Source of the DNA: Emydura subglobosa | Lineage: Eukaryota; Chordata; Testudines; Chelidae | Reading direction: 5' to 3' | Assembly: GCA_007922225.1 (NCBI GenBank) | Contig: ML680053.1 | Span: 2,269,434-2,333,433 of the forward strand | Length of the DNA: 64,000 nucleotides | In this document: in pieces, positions 1-11,755 of the stretch | Position numbering within the stretch: the stretch's first letter is position 1 | Layout: every line of letters starts with the position of its first letter | Program-made: the position numbers and the translations under genes | Notes under the pieces: model-generated | Told to the model about the DNA's origin: nothing | The model's database searches: none | The model's input: the letters and a program-made list of their open reading frames with translations, nothing else

Positions 1-2625
1 CCAGCTTTTTATCCACCGTTACCCCCAGGTCCTTTTCTGCAGAGCTGCTGCCTAGCTCGTCGGTCCCCAGTCTATAGCTGTGCATGGGATTCTTCCTTCC
101 TAAGTGGAGGACTCTGCACTTGTCCTTGTTGAACCTCATTAGATTTCTTTTGGCCCAATCCTCCAGTTTGTTTAGGTCACTCTGTATCCTATCCCTGCCC
201 TCCAGGGTATCTACCACTCCCCCCAGCGTAGTGTCGTTCGCAAACTTGCTGAGGGTGCAATCTACCCCATCCTCCAGATCATTAATAAAGATGTTGAACA
301 AAACCGGCCCCAGGACCGACCCCTGGGGAACTCCGCTTGTGACCGGTTGCCAGCTAGACATGGGGCCATTGATCATTACACGTTGAGCCCTATGCTCTAG
401 CCAGTTCTCTATCCATTTTATAGTCCATTCATCCAACCCATACTTCTTTAACTTGCTGATAAGAATACTGTGAGAGACAGTATCAAAAGCTTTGCTAAAG
501 TCAAGGTATATCACATCCACCGCCTTCCCTACATCCACAGAGCCAGTCACCTCTTCATAGAAAGCAATCAGGTTGGTCAGGCATGACTTTCCCTTGGTAA
601 ATCCATGTTGACTGTTCCTGATCACCTTCCTCTCCTCCAAGTGCCTTAAAATGGATTCCTTAAGGACCTGCTCCATGATTTTTCCAGGGATTGAGGTGAG
701 GCTGACCGGTCTGTAGTTCCCCGGATCCTCTTTCCTCCCTTTTTTGAAGATGGGCACTATATTTGCTTTTTTCCAGTCGTCAGGGACCTCCCCCAATTGC
801 CACGAGCTTTCAAAGATAATAGCCAATGGCTCTGAAATCACCTCAGCCAACTCTCTCAGCACCCTCGGGTGCATTGCATCCGGCCCCATGGACTTGTGTA
901 TGTCCAATCCTTCTAAATAGTCTTGGACCCGTTCCTTCAACACTGCGGGATGTTCGCCTCCTTCCCATTCTGTGCCACCCAGTACAGCAGTCTGGGAGCT
1001 GATCTTGTCTGTGAAGACAGAGGCAAAAAAGGCATTGATAACCTCAGCTTTCTCCACATCCTCCGTCACTAGGTCGCCTCCCTCATTCTCTAAGGGGCCC
1101 ACACTTTCTCTAATCTTCCTCTTGTTGGCAACATGCCTGTAGAAACCCTTCTTGTTCCCCTTCACGTCCCTTGCTAGCTGCAACTCCAATTGTGCTTTGG
1201 CCTTCCTGATTTCATTCCTGCACGTTCGAGCAGTGTTTATATAATCCTCCCTAGTCATCTGACCAAGCTTCCAATTCTTGTAAGCTTCTTTTTTGCGTTT
1301 AAGTTCGCCAAGGACATCTTTGTTAAGCCAAGCTGGACGCCTACCATATTTGCTATTCTTTCTGCACATTGGGATGGTTTGCTCTTGTGCCCTCAATAAG
1401 GTCTCTTTAAAATACAGCCAGCTCTCTTGGGTTCCTTTCCCCCTCATATTAGCCTCCCAGGGAATCCTGCCCATCAGTTCCCTGAGGGAATCAAAGTCTG
1501 CTTTTCTGAAGTCCATGGTTCGTATCCTGCAGCTCTCCTTTCTTCCTTTTGTCAGGATCCTGAACTCAACCATCTCATGGTCACTGCTGCCTAGGTTGCC
1601 ACCCACTTCTACTTCCTCTACCAAATCTTCCCTGTTTGTGAGCAGCAGGTCAAGAGGAGCACGGCCCCTAGTTGGTTGCTCCAGCACTTGCACCAGGAAA
1701 TTGTCTGCGACACTCTCCAAAAACTTCCTGGATTGTTTGTGCTCTGCTGTATTGCTCTTCCAGCAGATGTCAGGGTGATTGAAGTCTCCCATGAGAATCA
1801 GGTCCTGTGAACTGGAAACTTTCCCTAGTTGAGTAAAGAAAGCCTCATCCACCTCATCCTCCTGGTCTGGTGGTCTGTAACAGACACCCACCAGGACATC
1901 ACCCTTATTGTTCTTGCTTCTAAGCTTAACCCAGAGACACTCAACTGACTTATCTCCAGCTTCATACTGGAGCACAGAGCAGTCATAGTGCTCTCTTACA
2001 TACAGTGCAACTCCTCCCCCCTTTCGCCCCTGCCTGTCCTTCCTGAACAGTTTATACCCATCCATGACAGCGCTCCAATCATGAGAGTTATTCCACCAAG
2101 TCTCAGTTATTCCAGTCATGTCGTAGTTTCTTGACTGTGCCAGGACTTCCAGTTCTTCCTGCTTGTTTCCCAGACTTCTTGCATTTGTGTACAGGCACTT
2201 GAGATAAGTAGCCGATTGGCCTACTTTCACAGTATGAATCGGGAGGTCTCCCCTGCTGCACACCCTCCTCCTTCTGCTTCCTTGTGGTGTCCCTCTTCCC
2301 CACTTACCTTAGGGCTTAGGTCCCCGTCGAAACTAGTTTAAAGCCCTCCTCACTAGGTTAGCCAGCCTGTCTGCGAAGATACTCTTCCCTGTCTTCGTTA
2401 GATGAATCCCGTCCCTTCCTAGTAATCCTTCTTCCTGGAACAGCATTCCATGATCGAAGAATCCAAAGCCCTCCCTTCGACACCACCTGCGTAACCACGC
2501 ATTTACTTCCCCAGAGAACGGTCCCTACCTGGGCCTTTTCCCTGAACAGGGAGGATGGACGAGAACACCACCTGCGCTTCAAACTCCTTTATCTCTTTTC
2601 CCAGAGCCACATAGTCCGCAGATGA
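1..2625 (-). mobile_element. CR1 LINE, long antisense copy, cut by the window edge
   Basis: Read on the minus strand this is CR1: a 5' part similar to the endonuclease region (about 1560-2600) followed by the reverse transcriptase region (about 1-1500). The 3' tail lies left of the window. The same sequence recurs at 3257-4911 and, in sense, at 32705-35008, which fixes its identity. The RT active site, normally FADD in this family, reads FAND at 233-244, so an acidic catalytic residue is lost. No long minus-strand frame survives, so frameshifts and stops are frequent. It ends on the right near 2625 and is probably 5'-truncated there. It is a dead copy. Confidence 0.9.
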
Positions 2626-2639
2626 CAATTTCCTAACTC

Positions 2640-3256
2640 AAAAAGTGTTTCAGCCAATGGGGAGAATTTTATATTTATACCTTGTCCTAACAGATGCAGA
2701 GGAACTGCTCACAGAACTAAAAGTTAACGGCAGCTTAGGTCCAAGTGATCGCGACTTGATCACATTTATGATGTGCAAGCAGAACAAAGCCCATCCCAGT
2801 AATATAAACACTTGGTGCTTTAATTTCACAATGCTGACAGTTATGAGCCAAATCAGCCAGGAGGAAGAATTTAATTAGAAAAATCTTAGTGTTAATTGGG
2901 AATCATTTATGAACACTTTACTGATGCCACAAAAGCCACAGTCTAAGAACTGAGGAAGAAGGTTGGTTAAATAAACCAGCCGGGTTTAGAGGGGAAGTGA
3001 AGGCAGCTGTAAAAAATAAAATATGACAAATAGAAGATGAGGGAGCTGATACTAATGAACATAAATTAGAAGTTAGGAAATGTAGAAAATTGACCAGAGA
3101 AGCTAAGGGACGCAAGGAAAAATCTAAGGCCAGCAGAGTTAAGGACAATAAGATGGAGGTTTTTAAAAATATATTAGGAACAAAAAGAATCCTGACAATG
3201 GTACCGGTCCATTGCTAGATGGAAATGGTAGAATTATCAGTAATAATGCAGAAAAG
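2640..3256 (+). mobile_element. Old CR1/L3-type LINE, left part (split by a later CR1)
   Basis: A sense-strand piece of an old LINE. The frame at 2645-2878 contains LLTELKVNGSLGPSDRDLI, which resembles the C-terminal endonuclease motif (consensus around G-S-S-D-H) with the catalytic His changed to Arg. Beyond 2900 the translated sequence is the lysine-rich linker that precedes reverse transcriptase. It stops near 3256, where a younger antisense CR1 begins, and resumes at 4912. Divergence and frame breaks are much heavier than in the inserted copy. Confidence 0.7.
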
Positions 3257-4911
3257 GCAGGACCAATACCAACTAAACCATCCCAGCCAGGGCTTTGTCA
3301 ATCTGGGCCTTAAATACCTCTAAGGATGGAGATTCCACCACCTGCCTAGGTAACCCATTCCAGTGCTTCACCACCCTCCTATGGAAAATGTTTTCCCTAA
3401 CATCCAACCTAGACCTCCCCCACTGCAACTTGAGACCATTGCTCCTTGTTCTGTCATCTGCCACCATTGAAAACAGCCTAGCCTCATCCTCCCTGGAACC
3501 CCCCTTCAGGAAGTTAAAGGCTGCTGTCAAATCCCCCCTCATACTTCTCTTCTGCAAGCTAAATAAGACCAGTTCCCTCAGCCTCAACTCATAAGTCATG
3601 TGCTTCAGCCCCCTAATCATTTTTGTTGCCCTCTGCTGGACTCTCTCCAATTTATCCACATCCTTCCTGTAGTGAGGGGGGTAGAGGGGGCACCAAAACT
3701 GGACACAATACTCCAAATGTGGCCTCACCAGTACCAAATAGAGAGAAATAATCACTTCCCTCAATCTACTGGCAATGCTCCTACTAATGCAGCCCAATAT
3801 GTTATTAGCCTTCTTGGCAACCAGGGCACACTGCTGACTCAGATCCAGCTTCTTGTCCACTGTAACCCCCAGGTCCTTTTCTGCAGAACTGCTGCCTAGC
3901 TCGTCGGTCCCCAGTCTATAGCTGTGCATGGGATTCTTCCTTCCTAAGTGCAGCACTCTGCACTTGTCCTTGTTGAATCTCATCAGATTTCTTTTGGCCA
4001 ATCCTCCAATTTGTCTAGGTCACTCTGTATCCTATTCCTGCCCTCCACTGTATCTACCACTCCCCCTAGCTTAGTGTCATCTGCAAACTTGCTGAGGGTG
4101 CAATCTACCCCATCCTCCAGATCATTAATGAAGTTGTTGAACAAAACTGGCCCCAGCACCGACCCCTGGGGCACTCTGCTTGTAACCGGTTGCCAGCTAG
4201 ACATGGAGCCATTGATCACTACTCGTTGAGCCTGATGATCTAGCCAGTTCTCTATCCATTGTACAGTCCATTCATCCATCCCATACATCTTTAACTTGCT
4301 GATAAGGATACTGTGGGAGACCGTATCAAAAGCTTTGCTAAATTCAAGGTATCACCGCTTTCCCCTCATCCACAGAGTCAGTCACTTCATCACAGAAAGC
4401 AATTAGGTTGGTCAGGCATGACTTGCTCTTGGTGAATCCAGGCTGACTGTTCCCAATCACTTTCCTCTCTTCCAAGTGCTTCAAAATGGATTTCTTGAGC
4501 ACCTGCTCCATGATTTTTCTGGGGACTGAGGTGAGGCTGACTGGTCTGTAGTTCCCTGGATCCTCCTTCTTCCCTTTTTTGAAGATGGGCACTATGTTTG
4601 CCTTTTTCCAATCATCTGGGACCTCCCTCAATCACCACGAGTTTTCAGAGATAATGGCAAAGGCTCTGCAATCACATCAGCCAACTCCCTCAGCACCCTC
4701 GGATGCATTGCACCCGGCCCCATGGACTTGTGCATGTCCAGCCTTTCTAAATAATCCTGGACCTGTTCTTTCACCACTGAGGGCTGCTCGCCTCCTTCTC
4801 ATACTGTGCTGCCCAGTGCAGCAGTCTGGGAGCTGCCCTTGTCTGTGAAGATAGAAGCAAAAAAAGCATTGAGTATCTCTCAGCTTTCTCCACTTCCTCT
4901 GTCACTAGGTT
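3257..4911 (-). mobile_element. Younger CR1 LINE inserted into an older CR1
   Basis: An antisense CR1 with the RT and thumb regions. Its 5' end is truncated at about 4911 in the linker before RT. Its 3' end stops early, at the stretch that normally precedes the last 60-70 bases of CR1, so the usual ATTCTATGA-like terminus is missing. At this edge the host LINE reads AAAAGGCAGGA, which resembles the CR1 text AAAGCAGGACC, so the junction shows microhomology. The sequence interrupts the older element at 2640-6645 and must be younger than it. Confidence 0.88.
3273..4631 (-). pseudogene. CR1 ORF2 reverse transcriptase remnant
   Basis: Three minus-strand frames, 4344-4631, 3983-4288 and 3273-4001 (242 codons), read in that order through the fingers, palm and thumb of CR1 reverse transcriptase. 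The first contains [23 protein letters not shown], the classic finger motif. The second carries the palm active site FADD at 4076-4087, intact. The third holds the C-terminal region through [16 protein letters not shown]. The frames do not join without frameshifts, so no functional protein is made. The intact active site suggests that this copy decayed recently compared with its host element. Confidence 0.8.
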
Positions 4912-4958
4912 TCTGTTCTGTATTTGGGGAAATGTTTCTGTTCTGTATTTGGCGGGAA
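4909..4958. repeat. 25-bp tandem duplication at a CR1 5' junction
   Basis: Two adjacent 25-base units, 4909-4933 and 4934-4958, share GTTTCTGTTCTGTATTTGG and then diverge slightly. The unit belongs to the older LINE (the frame FCSVFG before RT). It sits exactly where the inserted CR1 ends. Both copies are on the same side of the insert, so this is not an ordinary flanking target-site duplication. Confidence 0.75.
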
Positions 4959-5154
4959 AAGAAGTGATAGTGATGATGACACTCTTTCCATTCCACTTGT
5001 ATCCCTGGAAACTGTTAAAGAGAAGCCACTAAAGTTTTCAAATCAGAAGGTCTGCCTAACTTAAATCCTCGACTTTTTAAAAAGCTGCCTGAGGAGCACA
5101 CTGGATTGTTAATGTCTTGGAGCACTGGGGAAGTTCCAGAAGAAAGCTAATGTT

Positions 5155-5890
5155 GTGCCCATTTTTACAAAGGGTAAACGGGATGATCCAGATATTTATA
5201 GGCCTATCAGACTGACATTGATCCCAGGCAAAATAATGGAACAACTGATACTGGACTTGATTAATAATGAACTAAACGAGGGTAATGTAATTAATGCAAA
5301 TCAACATGGGTTTATGGGAAATAGACTTTGTCAACTAACAATATCTTTTTTGATGAGATTACAAGTTTGGTTGATACAGGTAACAGTGTTGGCACAGAGA
5401 CGACTCATGCCTGCTGCTGGGGCCGGGGGGAAGAGGAGCAGAGCAAGGGCAGCCGGCTTCAGCCATGTTACTGAGCATGCACCGTAACAGGCCAAGCAGC
5501 AAATGGGGGGGACCTGCATCCCCTCTCCACACGTCGCCTTTGTGTTGATGTCATATATTTAGATTTCTGTAAGGCATTTGACTTGGTGCCGCATGACATT
5601 TTGATTAAAAAACTAGAATATATAACATGGCACAAAATTAACATGGCACACATTAAATGGATTAAAAACTGGCTAACTGATAGGTCTCAAAACGTAGCGG
5701 TAAATGGGGAATAATCATCAAGTGGGAGTGTTTTCAGTGGGGTCCATTCTTGGCCCTACAGTATTTAACCTCTTTATCTATGACCAGGAAGAAACCATAA
5801 AATCATCACTGATAAAGTTTGCAGATGACTCAAAAATTGGGGGAGTGGTAAATAATAAAGAGGAGAGGTCACTGACAAGCAAACAATATG
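5155..5890 (+). pseudogene. Old CR1/L3 reverse transcriptase remnant
   Basis: The frame at 5155-5380 gives the RT fingers (YRPI, GKIMEQ, NQHGF). After an inserted segment the palm motif LDFCKAFDLVPHDILIKKLE follows at about 5560-5620. The frame at 5704-5898 carries FNLFIYDQEE and KFADDSKIGG. Order and spacing match the palm of CR1-group RTs. The inserted 150 bases and small indels break the reading frame, so it is a pseudogene. Confidence 0.75.
5392..5541. mobile_element. 150-bp insert with 6-bp target duplication inside the old LINE
   Basis: The surrounding LINE text should read straight through ([17 protein letters not shown]). Instead a G+C-rich 150-base block separates two copies of GTGTTG, at 5386-5391 and 5542-5547. 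Removing the block and one copy restores the expected palm coding sequence, which is strong evidence of insertion with a 6-base duplication. The block contains the small inverted motif TGTTAC...GTAACA near 5465-5490. I see no RT or tRNA-like motif. It could be a short DNA transposon derivative or an LTR fragment. Confidence 0.6.
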
Positions 5891-6645
5891 TGTTTTAATG
5901 TGGCTAAATGTAAATGTACACATCTAGGAACATGGAACGCCGGCCATACTTACAGGGGATTCTATTCTGGAAAGCAGTGAGTCAGAAAAAGATTTGGGGG
6001 TTGTGGTGGATAATCAGCTGAACATGGGCTCCCAGTGTGACGCTGTGGTCAAATGTGATGCTTGGATGCACAAAGAGGGGAATCTCGAGTAGGAGCAGAG
6101 AGGTTATTTTATCTTTGCATTTGGCACCGGTGCAACCACTGCCAAAATACTGTGTCCAGTTCTGCTGCCCACAGTTCTAGAAGGATGTTGATAAATTGGA
6201 GAAGGTTCAGAGAAGAATGATAAAGGATTAGAAAACATGCCTTATAGTGACAGACTCAAAGAGCTCAGTCTACTTATTTTGACAAAGAGAAGATTAAGGG
6301 ATGAACTGATTAGTCTATCAATGCCTACATGGGGAACAAATATTTAATCTTCAAACACTCTTCAATCTAGCAGACGAAGGTGTAACCCAATCCAATGGCT
6401 AGAAATTGAAGATAGACAAATTCAGACTGGAAATAAATTGTAAACTTTTAATGATGAGAGTAATTAACCATTGGAACAACTTACATTGTAGTGGAGTCAC
6501 CATTACTGACAATTTTTAAATCAAGACTGGATGTTTTCTAAGAGATCTGCTCTAGGCATTATTTTGGGGGAAGTTCTTTGGCCTGTGCTATACAGGAGAT
6601 CCCTAGATGATCACAATGGGTCCTTCTGGTCTTAGAATCCATGAG

Positions 6646-6889
6646 TCCTCCTCGGTTCTGGCTGCTTCTCCAGGTGCTCACTCTTTTCATTGCACAGAAG
6701 AGTGAGGCAGCTCGTAAAAACCAGTGGGAATGAGAAGAACTCCAGCCAGCTGCCTCTGCTGGTGGGACGCAGCTACACAAAAGGAGGAGAAGCTTAACAC
6801 ACGACCAAAGCAGAGATCTCTTCTCTCTCTCAAACTCTCTCTTCTTCCCTGTTCTCCTTTCACCCCATCTCAACTTGTGGGGTCACCTT
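6646..6889. other. Unassigned stretch between two LINEs
   Basis: No recognised gene or repeat. A pyrimidine-rich run (about 6808-6860, CT-rich) leads into the L2 sequence and may itself be a diverged part of L2. Confidence 0.4.
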
Positions 6890-7660
6890 TGAGCTCTTCC
6901 TGCTCCCCACACATCCAGGACACGTCCAATCCTGATGCTTCTTCTTCCACAAGATACACAAGAACTGATCCTTCCTCTCTGTCTTGGTGGAAATGCTTGT
7001 CCAGGCCATGAGAGCCTCCCCTCTCGATTACTGCGAACATCTTCTCCTGTCCGGCTTCCCTAGAAAACTCCATCACCTCCTTCGGTCTACTGACAGCTGC
7101 CACAATGTTCTTCCCAACCCATCGGTCTGACTCTGTGAAACCCCTCTGCCCCCCTCACATCCCTCTGCTTGCCCCACGCAATCAGTTTAAAGACCTTCAA
7201 GGCCCTACACAGCTCCACCTTGGCCTGCCTCGGGACCTCAGCTCCCGTCTCATCCCACCTGCTTCTCTACTGCACCCATGATGCCAACTTCAATGCTTCA
7301 TTCGTCTTCTTCTCCCACACCACTTTCATCTGTGGGATGACCCCCCCAATCCCAGTTCACAAAACACCACAACCTTCTTTAAACACAAAGTCTCTGCACA
7401 AAACTCACTTCTTCCCTATTGTCCAGAAGAAGCAAGTTGATTAACAGTGAAGCCAACCAGGTTCCACCATTGGTGTCCATCACCATAGAATAGGTTGGGA
7501 GAGGAAATGCCATGTAACTGATCTCCAGCCTCTGGGTATCCCATTCTCCCACCTGCCTTTTAGGCAGTAAGCTCTTTGTGGCAGGGATGGTTGTTATTTG
7601 TGTGTATTGTACAGCACCGAGCACGCTGTCGGTATTAAACTTAATAATGGGAATTCCACC
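6890..7660 (+). mobile_element. L2 LINE 3' end
   Basis: The frame around 6985-7100 reads LVQAMRASPLDYC, followed by LLSGFPRKL. This matches the conserved end of L2 reverse transcriptase (AxxxSRLDYCNxLLxGLP). Downstream, TTCAAGGCCCTACACA (the FKALH motif) and a TYSHT-like region follow. The tail at 7565-7650 is the L2 3' end: TAAGCTCTTTGTGGCAGGG, then TGTACAGCACCGAGCACG. Frame breaks are common. 5'-truncated near 6890. Confidence 0.75.
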
Positions 7661-8085
7661 TGCGTGAAGTGTACCTTTCTTTGTTCCCAGAGTGCAGACA
7701 CTGGCACTGCTACAGACCTCTCTAGCTAGGTCCTAGCTTGGCTCCTGGTGCTCCAGTCCCTGAGAATCTTACAGTCATCACAAATGTCTGTGTAACATCC
7801 CTGCGAGATGGGAAAGGAGTAACCCTCCCATGCTAAAATTGGGGAACTGAGGCACAAGGAGCCTGGTTTTCTGTTGCCCTGCTGTGAGGGCCAGCACAAT
7901 GTGGGTGTGAAGTGCAACCAGATCAGAACACGTTCACTTCACGCTCACTTTGCACTGGGGTTATGGCTCCACAAAGACAGAGGTGACCAATAACGACAAA
8001 CCCAAGGTGAGAGAAAGCACCGGGAACTGTAGCCAGATCTCCTGCGTCCCAGCACACGGCCATAAGCCCGGGACCCTTCTCCACT
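7661..8085 (-). mobile_element. Degenerate MIR-type SINE fragments
   Basis: At 7790-7865 the text GATGGGAAAGGAGTAACC...TTGGGGAACTGAGGCACA is the antisense MIR core. At 8030-8080, CCAGATCTCCTGCGTCCCAG resembles the antisense tRNA-derived head. The parts between are diverged or inserted. The call is by similarity to clearer MIR copies at 12470 and 20218. Confidence 0.5.
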
Positions 8086-8952
8086 GCCTGTGAGCTGCAG
8101 ACTAGTTTTGAGCTGCAAGCATGGAAATTTTTCCCACTGAAATGAAGCAACTGCAGTCGCACAAACAGCGATATGGTGAAGGCAATGCAAACTGAGTGCA
8201 TGACGGATTGCCATCTGTGTTGAAAGAGCCCGGGTCCCACATCCCTTTACAGAGAGGATATTGTTCATGGTCCTGGAAACCCCAGCACTGACTAGATCAA
8301 TAATTGCTTAATATCAAAGCAGCAGCCACGTGGCAGGAAAGAGCAGCAACGCTGTCCTTAATGGAGTCTCTGGAGGCAATGTAGTGCATGTCTCGCCTTT
8401 TTTGTGTATTGATATTTCACTCAACAAATAAACCTCGCTAGTGATTCAGCACTTTGGAAATGGGACGCCAATTTGGAGAGCAAACCACAGGACCTGATGT
8501 GCAGGCCAAGGAGTTCGAAGAGAGTTTAAACAGTGACGACAATGGCCATACAGCCAAGATCACAGAATATTTACAGAGCCGCGGTTGCAAAAGCCAAAAA
8601 ACGTCCAAAATCCCCATTTCCTTTTTAGAACAGCAACAGGAGGAAAGAGAGAGTTTTGAAACGCGAGTATTCACTGTGGCAGGACAAGGGTGAGCGTGGC
8701 GTCAATAGGTCACAGGGGGCAAGTGAACTTTTCATACCCCTCTGCGAGGGAAATGAGGGGGAGCTGCATTACATCACACCTGCGAACGGGATTAGCCGGG
8801 GAAGAATATTTGGAGATTCTTGGAAGGAAGGAGCTAGAGATGGAGCTCAGCATAGTGGGTGTGACTCACCACCACGTTACTGCACTTCTGTTGATAGGTA
8901 ACGCCACGGCTTTCAGCAGAGTGCTACCAGCCTCAGACGAGTAACACAGCAA
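8086..8952. other. Unassigned, no gene recognised
   Basis: I see no repeat family that I can name and no conserved domain. A small open frame at 8454-8693 is polar and glutamate-rich, and is open on the opposite strand too (8438-8674), which argues for chance. An AATAAA-like run (8426-8431) lies just before it. Confidence 0.35.
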
Positions 8953-9212
8953 GAGGCAGGATGGCCCAGTGGTTAAGGCACTTTCCAGGCACTCAGAAGA
9001 GTTGGGTTCAATTCCCAGCTCTGCCACAGACTTCCTGTGTGATCTTGGGCGAGTTACTTAGTCTCTCTGGGCCTCAGTTCCCCAGCTGTGCAATGGGGAT
9101 AACTGTCCTGCCCTACCTCACAGGAGTGGGGTGAGGGTAAATACATTAAAAAGGGGTGAGGTGCTCAGACTCTAAAAGAGTGGGGGCCAGATAAGCACCT
9201 AATCTAGATAGT
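8953..9212 (+). mobile_element. MIR-type SINE, well preserved
   Basis: The tRNA-derived head is clear: box A-like TGGCCCAGTGGTTAAGG near 8962-8978 and box B GGTTCAATTCC at about 9005-9015. The MIR core follows (TGTGATCTTGGGCGAGTTAC, then GGGCCTCAGTTCCCCAG and CAATGGGGATAACTG). The tail has GAGGTGCTCAGACTCT. Sense orientation and nearly full length. Confidence 0.85.
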
Positions 9213-11285
9213 CACAGCCAAAACACCAAGTAGACCAGTGGCTACTCACCATCTGGGTAGGTGGCTTTTGACACTCCCTCAGTGTGGGCACTTAATGGGG
9301 CTCACGGTGGAGCCCCAGGTGAGTCAGTCCTGCAGGATCAGGTCCAGGCAAGAGATCGTTTCACTCGCCAGCGAAATGCAGCACCTTCCAGGGTGGAAGG
9401 CAGCAGCAATATTTCCCATGGCTCTGCAGTTGCATCGGGCAGGGACAGGTCTCAAGAAAAAGGTCTGGCGGTGGGCCCCTGGAGAATGAAGTGGTGTTTG
9501 CATTTTAGCGGGATCATGTCCTGTCCTGTCCACGCCCCCCCTCCTTTGTGTACACTGCCCCAGCTCTGTATTCTGCTCGCCCTTCACGCCCACTGACATC
9601 CGGTGAGCCAGAGGTTCTGAACATACAGCTAGATCTCTAAGCACAGAAGCCTTTACTCTCAGGAAAATGCCGTCTTGCAGTGTAACAAATAAACTGTAAA
9701 CAAGCCAGGGTGTTAGTTTCTCTTATTATGCAAGAGTGCGAGGGGGATCTTTGTCCCAAGGGCTAGACTCCATTAGCAGGAACAATCAGCAATCATGTAA
9801 GCGTGTAGTGATTCTCCCCTGCAGTGGTTTGGATGGGAGTCAGGCTGCATGGCAGACGCAGCGCTAACTGCATGGCCCTGCCCAGGCGCCCTGCGGCTCC
9901 CCATGGTGGTGGCTCATGTGGGGTACGGCTGGGGTTCGTGGGGGGCCGGTGGAAAGCGGCACTCCTACAGCAGTCACTGTTCTGTCCCTCTGCCGTGTGA
10001 GGGTATGGGCAGGGCTAAGGGCAGCAGAGCCCTTGCTGACCGGAGCCAGCTGCTCTCCTCTTCCTACATCTATGGGCATTTCTGATCAGGGGGCGTGTGT
10101 GCAATGAGTCTATGCCCATGGGCCAGATCCCATCACGGGAGCCTTTCCATTGACTTCATGGCTCAGGACCACGTGATTAATCTTCATTAAGTGGGAAAGA
10201 CCTGAGCGTAAGCCAGGTCACTGCCTTGGGCAATCCAGTAACATGCCCATGGCCCTGAGCGTCAGAGGGCCCTGGCTGGCCTGTGTGTCATTACCCTTAG
10301 ATGGGTTTGATCAGTTCTCCAGCCTGCACCCTGCTGCCTGCTTTCCCGTCTCCAATACCCCTAGGGACTCGACTGCTAGCACGTGGGTGGATGGAGCCAG
10401 CTGGAGAGATTTCCACATTGCCATCATGTGTCCATTCTCACCAGCCTGCTGAACTCATCCGCTGGTCCCAGTAGCTTGGAAGAAACCTTTTAACCTGGGA
10501 GCCTAAACTTAGGCACTTGTATCAACTGCTCAGCATCTAACCCAGGGCGGCCTGATCTCCAGAGCTGCCACCGAAATCAACGCAGGGGCTGAGCGCCTGC
10601 GGGGGGAGGAAAAAAAACCAGTCAGACCTTTTGTACCCGACTCTGTGAGTTGCTGAGCACCCTCATTTGGAAGACAGCTGGAGCTGCAGGTGCTCAGAAC
10701 CCCACAGGATCAGGCCCTCCTGTTTCGCTTCCCTTGGGCTTGGCCCTTGGATGAGTGCACACTCTCTCTCTGCAACGGCGCCGGGGTTAGGCGGGGTTAT
10801 TGCTGGTGGACACTCTGCACCCGCCTGGCAGTTAGTGACTCTTGGAGATAGGGGTTTGCAGAATATAGAGCACAGAGAGTCTTTGGAAATTAACATGGCA
10901 GGGGCCTATGGCCAGCACACGTGCAGCTTCTGACACGTGCTTTTCCTCATCACCTTCCAAGCCGGCAAAGCTTTGCCTGGCCTGGGGCACCAGGAAGCCA
11001 TTCACTCCTGCCTTTCATAAGGGGTATCTAGGCCCAGTCACTGTCTCTGGTTTGGCAGGTACCTCCAGATCACACATCTCAGAGGCCGCACGCAGCTGCC
11101 TGAGCTCCTCCGGATTAACCTGCTTCTCCTCTTTCGCCGTAGAGGATTTCGGCCCCTCGACCAAAGGCAAAGAGAAGAACAGAAATCCCCTCCTACCGCC
11201 CCATGGAAGAGCAGAGATTGGTGGAGCTTGAAAGAACAAGGCTGGTGTTGTTCAGACTGCTGCCCACCCCCAATGTCCTCCCCTC
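9213..11285. other. Unassigned 2-kb stretch
   Basis: No gene or named repeat stands out. Open frames up to about 110 codons overlap on both strands and carry no recognised motif. Near 10115-10170 the text GGGCCAGATCCCATCACGG...CATTGACTTCATGG is typical of an old interspersed repeat seen again near 20565, so a diverged repeat is likely there. The stretch is moderately G+C-rich. Confidence 0.35.
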
Positions 11286-11289
11286 TTTG

Positions 11290-11505
11290 ACACAGGAGAC
11301 CTGGTGTTTGTCCCCAGCTCTGCCACTGACCTCATTGCCTCGCTCTGTGCCTCAGTTTCCCCAATCCACCCTTTGTCTATTTGGCTGATAATCTTCATTC
11401 AAGGACTGTTGCTCACTAGGTGTTTGTACAGTGCCTAGCACAAAGGGGCCGCGATCTCAGGTGGGGCTTCTAGATGCTACCCTAAAACAAATCAATTTCT
11501 TTTTA
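11290..11505 (+). mobile_element. MIR-type SINE joined to an L2-like tail
   Basis: CAGCTCTGCCACTGACCTC and GTGCCTCAGTTTCCCC (11310-11362) are the MIR core. From 11395 the tail is L2-like: TTTGTACAGTGCCTAGCAC, then GGGGCTTCTAGATGCTACC. This fits a SINE that borrows L2 machinery through a shared 3' end. The tRNA head is missing or degraded. Confidence 0.7.
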
Positions 11506-11747
11506 ATTGGCCGTTGTATCAGCCTGTTCACCATACCCAGACTCACCCAACTACCTACTGCGACCTAGGCGTGGAAGTAAAGTATCAGTTTGGCTAGGAG
11601 GGAAGGCATCCCGCTAGGCACATCTTCACTGTCTCCGATGGCCATGCCCAGAAGCTGCACCGTACCTAATCTGGGGCCACGTGGCTCTCGAAAAGGGGCA
11701 AAATTCTTTCCTGCCCTGGGAAGAAAGAATGGACTGTCAAGCTGACC
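11506..11747. other. Unassigned spacer before a hAT element
   Basis: No recognised gene or repeat in this stretch. It ends in ATTAGAGT (11748-11755), the left target duplication of the hAT element. Confidence 0.35.
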
Positions 11748-11755
11748 ATTAGAGT

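Larger units (their letters stand above)
4959..6645 (+). mobile_element. Old CR1/L3-type LINE, right part with 3' end
   Basis: Continuation of the older element after the insert. RT motifs are visible at 5150-5330 (VPIFTKGKRDDPDIYRPI, then NQHGF), 5545-5610 (LDFCKAFDLVPHD) and 5818-5829 (FADD, intact). Thumb-region similarity runs to about 6530. The 3' end at 6545-6645 is of L3/old-CR1 type (GGCCTGTGCTATACAGGAG, then GATGATCACAATGGGTC). A 150-base insert interrupts it at 5392-5541. Many stops and frameshifts. Confidence 0.8.
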
